Shown piece after piece: positions 25,093 through 34,091 of a DNA stretch of 44,500 bases. The position numbers were made by a program, and so were the translations under genes. The stretch's first letter is position 1; each line of letters starts with the position of its first letter. The stretch is from an uncultured Shewanella sp. (GTDB lineage Bacteria > Pseudomonadota > Gammaproteobacteria > Enterobacterales > Shewanellaceae). The DNA lies in assembly GCF_947491715.1 (NCBI RefSeq), contig NZ_CANLKR010000012.1:1-44500 (forward strand), given 5' to 3'. The notes under the pieces are model-generated. The model did no database searches, was not told where the DNA came from, and saw only the letters and a list, made by a program, of their open reading frames with translations.

Positions 25093-25884
25093 TTATTTTT
25101 TAGAAGGCAAAGGGACAAACATCGATGTGCTTTGTTGATATTGACGATAAACGCTCCCCTTAGCTTGTATCGACAACTTTTCAGTTAAGGGAATGGTTAT
25201 TTTAAACATAATAAACAAGAGTAAAGCAGGTGAACATACACTGAGCCAAGCAAAGTCCAATAGCCTTTCGTCCCTTAAGCCCGTCTGTAAACTTGCACTC
25301 CAGCCCGCTAAAGCAAAACCGAGCCAAATCATCCATTCGAAAAAGTAATTAGGATGGCGTGAATATTGCCACAACCCCGTATTGCATAAGGTCAAACCTT
25401 GATCTTTGGCCCCGATAAGCTGAAAATCTGCCACGCTCTCTGTAATGATGCCTATCGCAACCAAAATTAAAGCAATTGCATTCAATACATTGAAAGATAA
25501 ATGATGATCGATAAACAGAAAAGGCATGGCTATCACCACAGCCATAACACCTTGTAACTGAAAATTAATGAAAAAACCTATCTTCTTAGACCCCTCCCAA
25601 CGAGCGCTTATATAGGTATAACGTTTATCCAAATGGTGCGGTAACACACGCTTAAATAACAAATATCCCCCTAAGCGCAGGCTCCAAATCAAGAGTAATA
25701 ATTGCAATAATTGCGATACAAGACCAGTGGCAATGCCTCCCGCTAAAATCAGGCTAGCAAGTAAAATCGTCATGGGCCAGAATACATCGATCACACTGGG
25801 ATTATGGGTCCAGAACCCAATAAACCAAGCCAAAATCATCATTCCTGCCACCCATAACCAAGCCAGCATAATGCTTTCTATCAT
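25093..25884 (-). CDS. DUF1295 (steroid 5-alpha-reductase-like) membrane protein
   Basis: A 263-residue integral membrane protein with about six to seven helices. The C-terminal signature is 'GLWQYSRHPNYFFEWMIWLGFAL', found in DUF1295 and related isoprenylcysteine methyltransferase/steroid reductase folds, where it binds cofactor. The N-terminal 'TILLASLILAGG' and 'NPSVIDVFWP' regions also fit DUF1295. The ATG at 25884 has GGA upstream; a TTG five codons earlier is possible. The reaction is unknown, and family members are often annotated simply as oxidoreductases of lipid-like substrates. Confidence 0.8.
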   Translation of the reverse strand: MIESIMLAWLWVAGMMILAWFIGFWTHNPSVIDVFWPMTILLASLILAGGIATGLVSQLLQLLLLIWSLRLGGYLLFKRVLPHHLDKRYTYISARWEGSKKIGFFINFQLQGVMAVVIAMPFLFIDHHLSFNVLNAIALILVAIGIITESVADFQLIGAKDQGLTLCNTGLWQYSRHPNYFFEWMIWLGFALAGWSASLQTGLRDERLLDFAWLSVCSPALLLFIMFKITIPLTEKLSIQAKGSVYRQYQQSTSMFVPLPSKK

Positions 25885-25941
25885 GACTTTTCCAAGCAAT
25901 GAAACCCTATAATAAGCATAGTCGGTAGAACAGCAAAAAAC

Positions 25942-26592
25942 TTAGGCCGATAACTGATAAATCTTTCTAATGTCATCCACTAACCGTTTACGAGAGCTAG
26001 TTTCTCTCTCATGAGGCGCAAAGAGCGCGCTAACATCATCCAATAAATTAACCGCTCTGGTAAGCTGAATACGTTGCTCAGAAGTTAATGAGGTTAATTG
26101 AGACAGCGTATTGATCTGGCTGATCGCCAGCTCCTTTGCCGCGATATCTTCCGGTAAACCAGAAAGCGTACACAGACCATAGGTTCCCGCTAAAAAATGC
26201 GCCCACTCTTGTTCAATATGACAATGAAGATCGTGTTCTTTTTGCACACGATTCAACGCATGGCCCAATCCATTCAGTTTATGGATGGTATCAAGGTAAC
26301 GTTTTAAAAAAACCGCATAAACCGCCTCTTTATGGCCACCTTGAGCATCAGATAATTCACGCACGACATTAAACCATGAAACGTAGCCTTTGGCATAATA
26401 ACGCAAAGATTGGGTTTCATCTCGCAGGCCAAAAAATGAGTCGCAGTGAATAGCAAGCCTTAATTGATATGACGCTTTGGGCATGATCCCCATTAACTGG
26501 TACTTTTCCAACACTGAATAATCCACATTCACCTTTTTTAACAGAACTTCCTCAGTTAAAAAATAAGTGTTGAGATACTGTATTAACTCCAT
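25942..26592 (-). CDS. DUF6058-like protein
   Basis: A 216-residue soluble protein without signal peptide or membrane segment. The start 'MELIQYLNTYFLTEEVLLKK' and the phrase 'LMGIMPKASYQLRL' resemble the DUF6058 family, sometimes labelled a natural-product biosynthesis protein. That label is not supported by anything around it here. The sequence is mostly helical, with scattered His and Cys residues. It is on the same strand as the DUF1295 gene, 57 bases upstream, so they may be co-transcribed. Family recognition is from memory and only moderately sure. Confidence 0.55.
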   Translation of the reverse strand: MELIQYLNTYFLTEEVLLKKVNVDYSVLEKYQLMGIMPKASYQLRLAIHCDSFFGLRDETQSLRYYAKGYVSWFNVVRELSDAQGGHKEAVYAVFLKRYLDTIHKLNGLGHALNRVQKEHDLHCHIEQEWAHFLAGTYGLCTLSGLPEDIAAKELAISQINTLSQLTSLTSEQRIQLTRAVNLLDDVSALFAPHERETSSRKRLVDDIRKIYQLSA

Positions 26593-26701
26593 TTTGATAC
26601 TTTCCTTTTTTGCTTTAACTCAGAATACCAATAAGATTGAATATTAACACTCAACATCCCCTAAGCTATACTCAGTCTATCCAATTTAACATTGAATAAA
26701 C

Positions 26702-27541
26702 ATGATGATAGCTGAATCATACATTAAAACAGAACATTATGACTTGTTTGCACTCACATCCATCCAAGGCCGTGATACTTTGCTCATATTTTTACATGGC
26801 TGCGGTGATTCACACTTAAATTATGCTGATTTTATCCACAGTACTCAACTCAAATCCTATGACATTTTTATTCCCGATTTAATCGGCCATGGTAAAAGCA
26901 GTGGTTTGAGCACAGAAACGTTTTCATTTGAGTTAGGCACACAAGGACTCATAAAGCACATTCAGTCACTTCATCACAGTTATAAGCGTATCTTTATTAT
27001 TGCCCATTCTCAGGGCGGAATTTATGCTAATCACTTAGCAACAAGTGACATTGCTCAGCTCATTAAAGGCATTTACGCCATAGAAACCCCAGTGACCCAA
27101 CATGGAATATTTATTTCTAATGAAGTGGTTAAATGTATTCACCAAGGCAAGAATATTAACACTTGGTATATGGATTTCTGCCACAAAATTTATCAGATCG
27201 GGCACAATGAGCAAGCCATGCGGCATTATTTTTGTGGCCTACAATTTGCTGATCTGTCTTGCTTTATTAAACAGTGTCAACTCACTCAAACCTTAGCTCA
27301 TGCCATCGAAAACCAAACCTTTACCAGTCAAATAGGCGAAGACTTTAGCAAACTGACTATCCCCAAGCTCTATTGCTTAGCAGAAAACGGAAAGAAGCAA
27401 GTTAATCTCCCTTTTCTAGAGCAACACAATATTCCCACTTTTATCATAAAAAATGCCGACTCACATTTTTGTGCTCAACAACAACCCGACATTTTTTTAG
27501 CTCATTTAAATCAATGGCTAGAAAGCTTACTCAACCATTGA
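26702..27541 (+). CDS. Alpha/beta hydrolase
   Basis: A 279-residue hydrolase. It has 'LLIFLHGCGDSHLNYADFI' (oxyanion region), 'FIPDLIGHGKSSG', the nucleophile elbow 'IIAHSQGGIYA' (Ser in AHSQGG) and a late His in 'NADSHFCAQQQP'. The fold and catalytic triad are clear; the substrate is unknown. It is divergent from the DUF6058-like gene. Its 3' end overlaps the converging hydrolase gene by 31 bases, so the two transcripts are antisense at their ends. Confidence 0.8.
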   Translation: MMIAESYIKTEHYDLFALTSIQGRDTLLIFLHGCGDSHLNYADFIHSTQLKSYDIFIPDLIGHGKSSGLSTETFSFELGTQGLIKHIQSLHHSYKRIFIIAHSQGGIYANHLATSDIAQLIKGIYAIETPVTQHGIFISNEVVKCIHQGKNINTWYMDFCHKIYQIGHNEQAMRHYFCGLQFADLSCFIKQCQLTQTLAHAIENQTFTSQIGEDFSKLTIPKLYCLAENGKKQVNLPFLEQHNIPTFIIKNADSHFCAQQQPDIFLAHLNQWLESLLNH

Positions 27542-28218
27542 TTGAGGCACTTCGCTACTCGTTGCGGCTGACTTAATGGCACGTAATGAGATGCAGATTT
27601 GATACCTCGATATTGAGCAGAAGCGATGACTTGACATAAATCTTGAGTCATTGAAAAAGGTATACGTTCATCTTGCTCACCACGGAGCACTATCGTTGGG
27701 CAATGAAGGGAAGATAAAAAGGGCATGGGTCCTTTAAAATCAATAATGAGTTGATATTGCTGCATGCAAATCTCAGCTCCTACCCTTAACATCATTGCCT
27801 GATAAGACGCTATCATGGCATCATGCTTTAGATCATCTGGAGTAAAATAATGCGCTAAAGACTGCTGAATAACGATCGCCAAATCTTGCTCAAGAATTTG
27901 TTGTTGTGAAGCCTTCATGGCCGCTATCGTTTGAGCTGACATGGTCCCATCCGTCGTGCTTATCAAGCCTAATCCCAGTACTCTTTTTGGGGCTATCCTA
28001 GCAAGCTCCATCGCCACCCAGCCTCCTAAAGAAAACCCAATAGCAACAAATTTATCGGGCGCATCCATTAACACCCTACGAGCCAATTCCGCAACACTTT
28101 CTCCTTTCAAGACTGACCCATAATGCAACTGCATCTGCGGCAACATGTCACTTGCCACCGCTTTCCACATACTCGGATCGCCACCTAACCCAGGAATAAA
28201 TAACACATTTAACGACAT
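27511..28218 (-). CDS. Alpha/beta hydrolase of the BioH-like group
   Basis: A 235-residue hydrolase beginning 'MSLNVLFIPGLGGDPSMWK'. The nucleophile elbow is 'AIGFSLGGWVAMELA' (Ser in GFSLGG), a late Asp lies in 'LRGEQDERIPF', and a late His is in 'IKSASHYVPLSQPQRV'. Length and order match the small MenH/BioH-type hydrolases. Function cannot be fixed without a neighbour of known pathway. It overlaps the end of the converging hydrolase by 31 bases. Confidence 0.8.
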   Translation of the reverse strand: MSLNVLFIPGLGGDPSMWKAVASDMLPQMQLHYGSVLKGESVAELARRVLMDAPDKFVAIGFSLGGWVAMELARIAPKRVLGLGLISTTDGTMSAQTIAAMKASQQQILEQDLAIVIQQSLAHYFTPDDLKHDAMIASYQAMMLRVGAEICMQQYQLIIDFKGPMPFLSSLHCPTIVLRGEQDERIPFSMTQDLCQVIASAQYRGIKSASHYVPLSQPQRVAKCLNQWLSKLSSH

Positions 28219-28355
28219 TATGGCCTCCTAAATATAAACAGCTCGATAAAAATACACTCAAACAATTAGGCACAGGGGGATGACGCGCTTCAACACATTC
28301 TAAACACTGTGCACTTTAGAGTAACTCGGGCATAACCTGCATGAGTTTCGATAAG

Positions 28356-29243
28356 CTATTGCAAAGCATCTCTTAATTTATCTTCTACATAATCTAAAAA
28401 CGATTGCGTTTTAAATGGCAACGTCCTCAATTTAGGGTAATAAGCATAAATCGTCCATGTTTGGGATTGATGCTCTGGTAACACCGGCACTAATGCCCCT
28501 TTCACTTCATCATTAAAGGCCATGGGACTGGCAAACACAATGCCCAAGCCTGCAACAGCAGCCTTAATTAAAGTAGTGTTATTATCGGATATTAAATTGC
28601 CCTGAATGGTAACGGTTTCCCCATTATCAAAGGCCCACACTTGCGGGGCATCACTGCCCATACTCATCAGGCAATTATGCTCAGATAAGTCCGATAAGGT
28701 TTTCGGCACCCCTTTTTGCTGTAAATAAATAGGGGAGGCAAACAGTTTTAAATGCGCTTGGCCTATCACATGATGATCCATATTTACCGAGAAAAAATCG
28801 GGCGATTTATGACTAAAGTATAAATCAAGGTTTTCAACATGGTATAACAGAGGGTAAGTTAATGTTTTCACATTAATGGTTAATTCAGGGTATTGCTCAA
28901 GTAGCTTAGGTAACAATGGCACAATATATAAACTACTAAAGAGAACGGATATGCCAATCGTTAACACACCACGAGGCGCATCACTTTGATTGCGCACAGT
29001 TTCTGTTAAGTCTTTCCAATCATTTAATAGAGACTTAGCTTGCTCATAAAAATACTCCCCCTCTACCGTTAAATCCAATCGGCGCGTCGTTCGCTGCAAA
29101 AGTTGTACACCAAGTTGATCTTCTAACCAATTAATATGCTTACTTAATGCAGAGCTCGAGGTAAAGAGGTGACTCGCCGCTTTTGTAAAACTCTGATCAT
29201 CAACAATCTGAATAAAACTCTGTGAACACTTATACCAATCCAT
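28356..29243 (-). CDS. LysR-family transcriptional regulator
   Basis: A 295-residue regulator. The N-terminal winged helix-turn-helix is 'FIQIVDDQSFTKAASHLF', then 'SALSKHINWLEDQLGVQLL' and 'TRRLDLTVEG'. An effector-binding domain of the usual length follows. I chose the ATG at 29243 because GGAG lies four bases upstream; a start six codons earlier would precede the helix with Gly-rich residues. It is divergent from a Bcr/CflA-type exporter with 207 bases between, the common arrangement for a LysR regulator and its target. The inducer is unknown. Confidence 0.9.
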   Translation of the reverse strand: MDWYKCSQSFIQIVDDQSFTKAASHLFTSSSALSKHINWLEDQLGVQLLQRTTRRLDLTVEGEYFYEQAKSLLNDWKDLTETVRNQSDAPRGVLTIGISVLFSSLYIVPLLPKLLEQYPELTINVKTLTYPLLYHVENLDLYFSHKSPDFFSVNMDHHVIGQAHLKLFASPIYLQQKGVPKTLSDLSEHNCLMSMGSDAPQVWAFDNGETVTIQGNLISDNNTTLIKAAVAGLGIVFASPMAFNDEVKGALVPVLPEHQSQTWTIYAYYPKLRTLPFKTQSFLDYVEDKLRDALQ

Positions 29244-29450
29244 CGAACTCCCCCCTCCCACTCAATAATTCATAACATTCAATTAAGTCCTATTAAGACG
29301 CAATAGATTTCCAAAATACTATATTATCATCATGTAGGAAATAAATTATAATCAACTCACACAACAAAAACCATAAACCTGTCATTTCATCTGATTGATG
29401 ACTCACTATTTCTCATTGAGTCATGGACAGGAAAAAACAAGGCCAACAAA

Positions 29451-30707
29451 GTGAAACAAACTTTTGGAAACCTCAACTTTATTTTAGTCATATTGGGCGT
29501 TGTCGCCTCACAGCTCGCCGTAAGCCTTTATCTACCTTCTCTACCTGCCATCTCAAGCGAATGGCATTTAAGCGTTGGTGACACACAGCTCACATTAAGC
29601 GTTTTCTTTTTAACCTTCGGTCTCTCACAGCTATTTTATGGGGCCTTATCCGACCATATTGGTCGCAAGCCATTGCTATTAATAAGCATCACTATTTTAA
29701 CCTGTGGCAGTATTCTGGCCGTCTATGCCCATAATTTCGAACAATTACTGCTCGCCAGATTATTGCAAGGACTCGGAGGCGGTGGGCTTTCAGTACTCGG
29801 CCGCGCAATATTGAGGGATCTTTTTCAGGGTCAAGCATTACGAAAAGCCATCAACATGCTCGCCATTGCCGCTTCTTTCACTCCCGTCATCGCACCGACA
29901 TTAGGAGGATATATGCAAGAAGCCTTTAACTGGCGCAGTAATTTCATGATCCTGACCTTTTACAGCGGAGTATTATTACTGATCGTTTTTTTCAAAATGG
30001 CAGAAACCAACAAAGATGTCTCCCCTGAACATTCCCAACAAGCTGAATATAAAACACAATCAACACTGTCATTGTCAAATATTCTTGCCGACTATGGCCA
30101 TGTGTTAAAAAACAGACCCTTCGTTTGCTATGCCATCGCCACACTCATAGGCTATCTAGCTATGATCTTATGCTTGGAAAATACTCCTTTTTTACTCACC
30201 AGCCAATTTGGCTTTAGCCCCAAAGAAGTCGGTTATTTAATGCTCGTCCAACCCAGTTTCTTCTTGGTGGGTAATCTGATCCAAAATAGATTACCCAATA
30301 GTGTCGGTAACAATACATTAATACAAACAGGCATGATGCTCCTAGCTATTGTAGGACTCTCATTTTTATTACAAAACGCCTTTAATATTACGTCACTGAC
30401 CGCGATATTATTAACCTTAGCGCTAAACGGGCTCGCCGTATCCTTCATTTTCGTCAATGCAATGGCTGGCGCACTGTCATTGTTTTCACATCAAGCTGGC
30501 GCCGCAGCGGCACTGTCTGGAGTGTTTCAAATGGTAGGCACTGCTATCATTACCGCAACAATGGCTAAGCTACAATGGTCATCACTCGCCTCATTAGGCT
30601 GGATTTATTTATCCTTATTCGCTGTTCTATATTTGTTAGCCAAGCGGTTAACACAACTACAAGTACAAGAAAACACCGCTCTCACTGCGATACCAGAATC
30701 TCAATAG
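29451..30707 (+). CDS. MFS drug exporter, Bcr/CflA type
   Basis: A 418-residue major facilitator protein with about twelve transmembrane helices. The family motif A is 'FYGALSDHIGRKPLLLI', with 'LARLLQGLGGGGLSVLGRAI' in helices 4-5 and 'ASFTPVIAPTLGGYMQEAFNW' in helix 5. These are characteristic of Bcr/CflA proton-driven exporters. It starts with GTG. The divergent LysR gene probably regulates it. Natural substrates are not predictable from sequence. Confidence 0.9.
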   Translation: MKQTFGNLNFILVILGVVASQLAVSLYLPSLPAISSEWHLSVGDTQLTLSVFFLTFGLSQLFYGALSDHIGRKPLLLISITILTCGSILAVYAHNFEQLLLARLLQGLGGGGLSVLGRAILRDLFQGQALRKAINMLAIAASFTPVIAPTLGGYMQEAFNWRSNFMILTFYSGVLLLIVFFKMAETNKDVSPEHSQQAEYKTQSTLSLSNILADYGHVLKNRPFVCYAIATLIGYLAMILCLENTPFLLTSQFGFSPKEVGYLMLVQPSFFLVGNLIQNRLPNSVGNNTLIQTGMMLLAIVGLSFLLQNAFNITSLTAILLTLALNGLAVSFIFVNAMAGALSLFSHQAGAAAALSGVFQMVGTAIITATMAKLQWSSLASLGWIYLSLFAVLYLLAKRLTQLQVQENTALTAIPESQ

Positions 30708-30818
30708 ACTGTCATCAAAACGGATGCATCAAGGCAACTGCGCTAGACTAAAGTCTAATTTAAATAAAGCGCAACAATGAAACAATAAAGACTCATTTAT
30801 AACAAAAAGATAAAATAC

Positions 30819-32225
30819 ATGAGTCCCAGTAACTTTCTTATTACTTTATTAATCAGTAGCATATTATCTGGTTGTGGAGGGAGCGATAACAGCTCAACAG
30901 TCAATCCCTCCAATAATCCCCCTCTCGTAGAGAACCCCATTGATAATGACAAGCCAGAAGATACAGCCACTGAGCCTAACACTTTGCTTACCCTTGAAGC
31001 AGTTAGACGAACGAGATCGGGCAACACCCATGACCCACAGGCCATATTCATTGTTCATGACAACTCAGGCAATATCATTGGCCAACACCAAGCGGATCCT
31101 GCGGGAAAAGTCCAAGTCTCTTGGACAGATCAAGCAGCACATCTCACCTATATCACACTTAATGATAATCAAGTCTTAAAACTGCAAAGTTTTATGAATA
31201 TTTCCGCCGATGATCTACAAGATAAACGATTTATTTATCAAGAAAAAAATTGTAAAAGTGCAACACTCACCTTAGAACTCAATATGTTAACTCACCAAGC
31301 AATGGATGAAATCTTAGTCGTCAATGGTATCAATGAAAACAGCATAGTGCTGTCACCGACCAATGAAGAAACAAGAGTAATGATTGAATATTGTGAAAAT
31401 CAACCTCAGCTACCCATCCAATTAATTAATGCATATACTGGTACAGCGAAGGCTGGATTAATGTCGCTCACAGGGTTTAATGAATATACTTTATCTCTGT
31501 CCGATTTTACCGCAGAGGGCATTTATGTCGATTTAAGTACATCAGAACATTGGGAATATGTCACACTAGCAGGCAATTACCACCAGATCAGCCGCGACAA
31601 TAGCCTCCCTATTCACTATCCCGATTATATTTATCCAGCATTAAACACTCACACACAAGTGAAATTTTTTCATCCATTTGAAGAAAATTATACCGATACC
31701 AATGAAGATTTTACACTCACCGTCATTGCAAACAGTCGTCGTAATATTAGCAATGATGCACAACTGAAACATGCCCCTCATCAGCTCACTTTCTCGCCTT
31801 TAGATAACATGCAATCTAAACAATTTTTTAAACAGATATTAAAGCATCCAGATAGACTTACTCTCGACTTTATGAGTTTGGCAAGTCGTTATCAACAAAT
31901 TGCAATTGAAGTGTGTGATGAACAAGGTAATGAACGTCATCATGAAGCTTGCAATGAAAACAAGCTCAACTGGCGTATTCATTCTTTTTCAAGCAAAAAC
32001 AGTCATCCTTGGCAAGTACTTGAGTTCCCGAGTGATATTAAAGACACGTTAAATCAATTGAATCAATTTGCAATATCACTTCACCTCATTAAGCATCTTG
32101 AACCCCTTGACAAAATAGACAAACTCAGTGAACTAACAGAAGGCATTAATAACGCTGAAACAAACCCAGTACATGACATTGATAGCCTCAGCTTTGGTAT
32201 CATAATGAAAAAGTCGGGCGAATAA
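30819..32225 (+). CDS. Predicted lipoprotein of unknown function
   Basis: A 468-residue protein with a lipoprotein signal: hydrophobic segment 'FLITLLISSILSGCGG' with lipobox LSGC, so it is anchored in a membrane facing the periplasm or outside. A low-complexity Asp/Asn/Pro linker follows ('NPPLVENPIDNDKPEDTATE'). The rest is a Thr/Asn-rich, beta-like sequence with no catalytic motif I recognise. It carries a few cysteines outside the signal ('EKNCKSAT', 'IEYCENQ', 'IEVCDEQ', 'HEACNEN'). No family is recognised. It is separated from the exporter gene by 111 bases and ends beside a strong hairpin. Confidence 0.75.
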   Translation: MSPSNFLITLLISSILSGCGGSDNSSTVNPSNNPPLVENPIDNDKPEDTATEPNTLLTLEAVRRTRSGNTHDPQAIFIVHDNSGNIIGQHQADPAGKVQVSWTDQAAHLTYITLNDNQVLKLQSFMNISADDLQDKRFIYQEKNCKSATLTLELNMLTHQAMDEILVVNGINENSIVLSPTNEETRVMIEYCENQPQLPIQLINAYTGTAKAGLMSLTGFNEYTLSLSDFTAEGIYVDLSTSEHWEYVTLAGNYHQISRDNSLPIHYPDYIYPALNTHTQVKFFHPFEENYTDTNEDFTLTVIANSRRNISNDAQLKHAPHQLTFSPLDNMQSKQFFKQILKHPDRLTLDFMSLASRYQQIAIEVCDEQGNERHHEACNENKLNWRIHSFSSKNSHPWQVLEFPSDIKDTLNQLNQFAISLHLIKHLEPLDKIDKLSELTEGINNAETNPVHDIDSLSFGIIMKKSGE

Positions 32226-32232
32226 AAACAAT

Positions 32233-32262
32233 GATATTCAGTGCCAAGCGGCACTGAATATC
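32233..32262 (-). terminator. Perfect hairpin between convergent genes
   Basis: A 13-bp perfect stem (GATATTCAGTGCC / GGCACTGAATATC) has a 4-base loop AAGC. It sits between the lipoprotein gene and the converging 182-residue gene. On the minus strand it is followed by ATTGTTTTTATT, so it terminates the minus-strand gene well. On the plus strand only A residues follow. Confidence 0.8.
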
Positions 32263-32276
32263 AAAACATGATTAAT

Positions 32277-32825
32277 TTATTCAGGAATATATAAATTGTC
32301 AATCGGATCCGAGCGAACCGCATGCTTTACTTCATCATACTGATTTCGACCATTTGCCATATAAATCAATGACCAAGCACTGACCATTGATGTATCACCA
32401 AACACACAAATATCGTTCGCTCCATTGGCATTAGTAAAGCCACCCGATACCACATTTTCACTCATGGTTGCGCCCCCTAAATTTTTACACACATTCATAG
32501 ACGGATTAAAAAAATCGCCTTGCCAAAGCAATGAATCATCAGCCAATGGCGGCAGTTGCTTCATTAAGGTTGCAGCAATATTGGGCGTTTTCGATGCAAA
32601 TGCACTCAAGCCAACGGCCACAAAGCCATTATCTTTTGTAAAAGTACAAAATGTTCTCGACAAACCATTCAAATCACTTCCGTATTTTGCAATCATTTTT
32701 TCAACGGTCCCCCCATTATCAATACAATAAGCTTCTTGTTTGATCCCGCCAGCATAACTGGTAAAACTGGTCACAAAAACAGCAACGGGAAGGAGTGTCG
32801 AAAAGAGAATATGAGCTAACTTCAT
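32277..32825 (-). CDS. Secreted protein with two Cys-GG repeats, DUF333-like
   Basis: A 182-residue protein with AAAGGA before the ATG at 32825. It has a signal peptide, residues 1-25, ending in 'SYA'. The mature part contains two similar halves. Residues 34-75 read 'CIDNGGTVEKM...', a gap, then 'FCTFTKDNGFVAVG'. Residues 113-160 read 'CKNLGGATMSE...', then 'ICVFGDTSMVSAWSLIY'. Each half has a cysteine, GG three to four residues later, and a Cys-x-Phe 26-27 residues after the first Cys. This recalls the DUF333 module of small exported proteins, including some called hemolysins. Each Cys pair may form a disulfide. The role is unknown. Confidence 0.65.
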   Translation of the reverse strand: MKLAHILFSTLLPVAVFVTSFTSYAGGIKQEAYCIDNGGTVEKMIAKYGSDLNGLSRTFCTFTKDNGFVAVGLSAFASKTPNIAATLMKQLPPLADDSLLWQGDFFNPSMNVCKNLGGATMSENVVSGGFTNANGANDICVFGDTSMVSAWSLIYMANGRNQYDEVKHAVRSDPIDNLYIPE

Positions 32826-33187
32826 GTTTGATTCCTTTAAATAAAGTTCCATTACAGATAGTCAATCATGGTTCATCATACAATGTCCCAGTCATGATTC
32901 TATTTTTAACCTATTGAATTAAAATCACTCTATCTACTAGACTTTACGCTAATGGTCCTAGATCTCAGCAATAAGCAACATCACTTGATCTTAATCAACT
33001 TTCATCATAATAACTGAGGCATACTCACATCTTTGAGGACCGTCAAACTTAAACATCATAGTTGCTTCAAGACAACATGGATTATTTTTCAAACATTCCG
33101 GCACACTGTGATATCTCCTTGCACTTCAAAATACGGGTATATAATTTAATCATTAGCCCAGTTATTCTTTCATAACGGATCTTGTTT
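32826..33187. other. Divergent intergenic region with an FNR box
   Basis: No gene is seen in these 362 bases. The region is AT-rich and carries the FNR-type palindrome at 32985-32998, which lies between the secreted Cys-repeat protein gene and the channel gene. Confidence 0.5.
32985..32998. promoter_or_regulatory. Perfect FNR/EtrA-type site
   Basis: TTGATCTTAATCAA exactly matches the FNR consensus TTGAT-N4-ATCAA. It lies 160 bases upstream of the leftward secreted-protein gene and 190 bases upstream of the formate/nitrite-type channel gene. Either could be controlled by FNR (EtrA in Shewanella), and the channel is the natural target in anaerobic nitrite or formate metabolism. The site itself is plain; its use is inferred. 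Confidence 0.75.
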
Positions 33188-33967
33188 ATGTATGCAGACA
33201 CAATAGAAAAATGTTCGATCAATGCCGTTCGTATCGTTACTTTAAACAACACTTCTCCCTTTAGTTTCATGGTAAGTGGTGCTATGGCCGGTGCCTACAT
33301 TGGGCTAGCGATTATCTTGGTATTCACCTTAGGGGATCCACTTTCCCCCGCCATTCGCCCGCTTGTCATGGGGGCCACTTTTGGGCTGGCCTTAACCTTG
33401 GTTATCATCGCAGGCTCTGAACTCTTTACTGGCCATACCATGTTTTTAACCTTTGGAGTAAAAACTGGCGCTATTCATTGGAAAGACAGTGTACGCGTCT
33501 TACCAAAAACGTGGATCTATAATTTACTGGGTTCTATCGCGGTCGCAGGACTCTTTTTCTTATCCGGCGGGGGACAATTACTCACAAACTCAGAGAGCCT
33601 CATTCATCATGTCGCACTGACAAAAACCACTTCTCCTATAACCGTGCTCTTTTTTAAAGGCATTTTGTGTAATTGGCTCGTCTGCTTGGCCATTTGGATG
33701 TGTCAACGCCTCGAAGGCACAGGAAAATTTATTGCCATCTGGTGGTGTTTACTGGCCTTTATCGGCTGTGGATATGAACACTCCATTGCCAATATGAGTA
33801 TCTTTGCCCTATCGTATTTTGGTGAACATCACACCGGTTTTACCCTTTTAGGCATGGGGCGGAACTTATTTTGGGTATCGCTGGGAAACCTACTGTCAGG
33901 CGTTATCTTTATGGGACTGGGTTACTGGTACGCCACGCCAAAAGCAGAGAGACCTATGGTTAAATAA
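33188..33967 (+). CDS. Formate/nitrite transporter family channel (NirC/FocA type)
   Basis: A 259-residue membrane protein with six transmembrane helices. FNT features are visible: 'AGAYIGLAIILVFTLG', 'GSELFTGHTMFL' in the second helix, 'ILCNWLVCLAIWM' and 'GCGYEHSIANM'. It passes nitrite, formate or a related anion. The 'NWLVCLAIWM' segment and the tight length lean towards NirC, but nirBD is not here. I chose the ATG at 33188 with GGA eight bases upstream. The TAA stop is the first three bases of a repeat end at 33965, so the natural C-terminus may have been altered by that insertion. Confidence 0.88.
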   Translation: MYADTIEKCSINAVRIVTLNNTSPFSFMVSGAMAGAYIGLAIILVFTLGDPLSPAIRPLVMGATFGLALTLVIIAGSELFTGHTMFLTFGVKTGAIHWKDSVRVLPKTWIYNLLGSIAVAGLFFLSGGGQLLTNSESLIHHVALTKTTSPITVLFFKGILCNWLVCLAIWMCQRLEGTGKFIAIWWCLLAFIGCGYEHSIANMSIFALSYFGEHHTGFTLLGMGRNLFWVSLGNLLSGVIFMGLGYWYATPKAERPMVK

Positions 33968-34036
33968 CCTGAATTCGGAATAAGCTGCGCCGCTTAATAG
34001 CGGCATTAAGCCAAAGTTGAAAATAAAGAATAACCA
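33965..34036. mobile_element. Truncated MITE-like repeat copy
   Basis: TAACCTGAATTCGGAATAA (33965-33983) matches the 19-bp terminal repeat of the element at 43255-43486, with a few changes. The adjoining 'GCGCCGCTTAATA', 'CATTAAGCCAAA' and 'TGAAAATAAAGAATAA' also match that element read on its minus strand. About 85 bases of its interior are missing here, and the other end is absent. Confidence 0.7.
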
Positions 34037-34091
34037 ATAATACCACAGCAGCCAAACACGAATTGATTAGCCAATTCCTATGAATGGGCAT

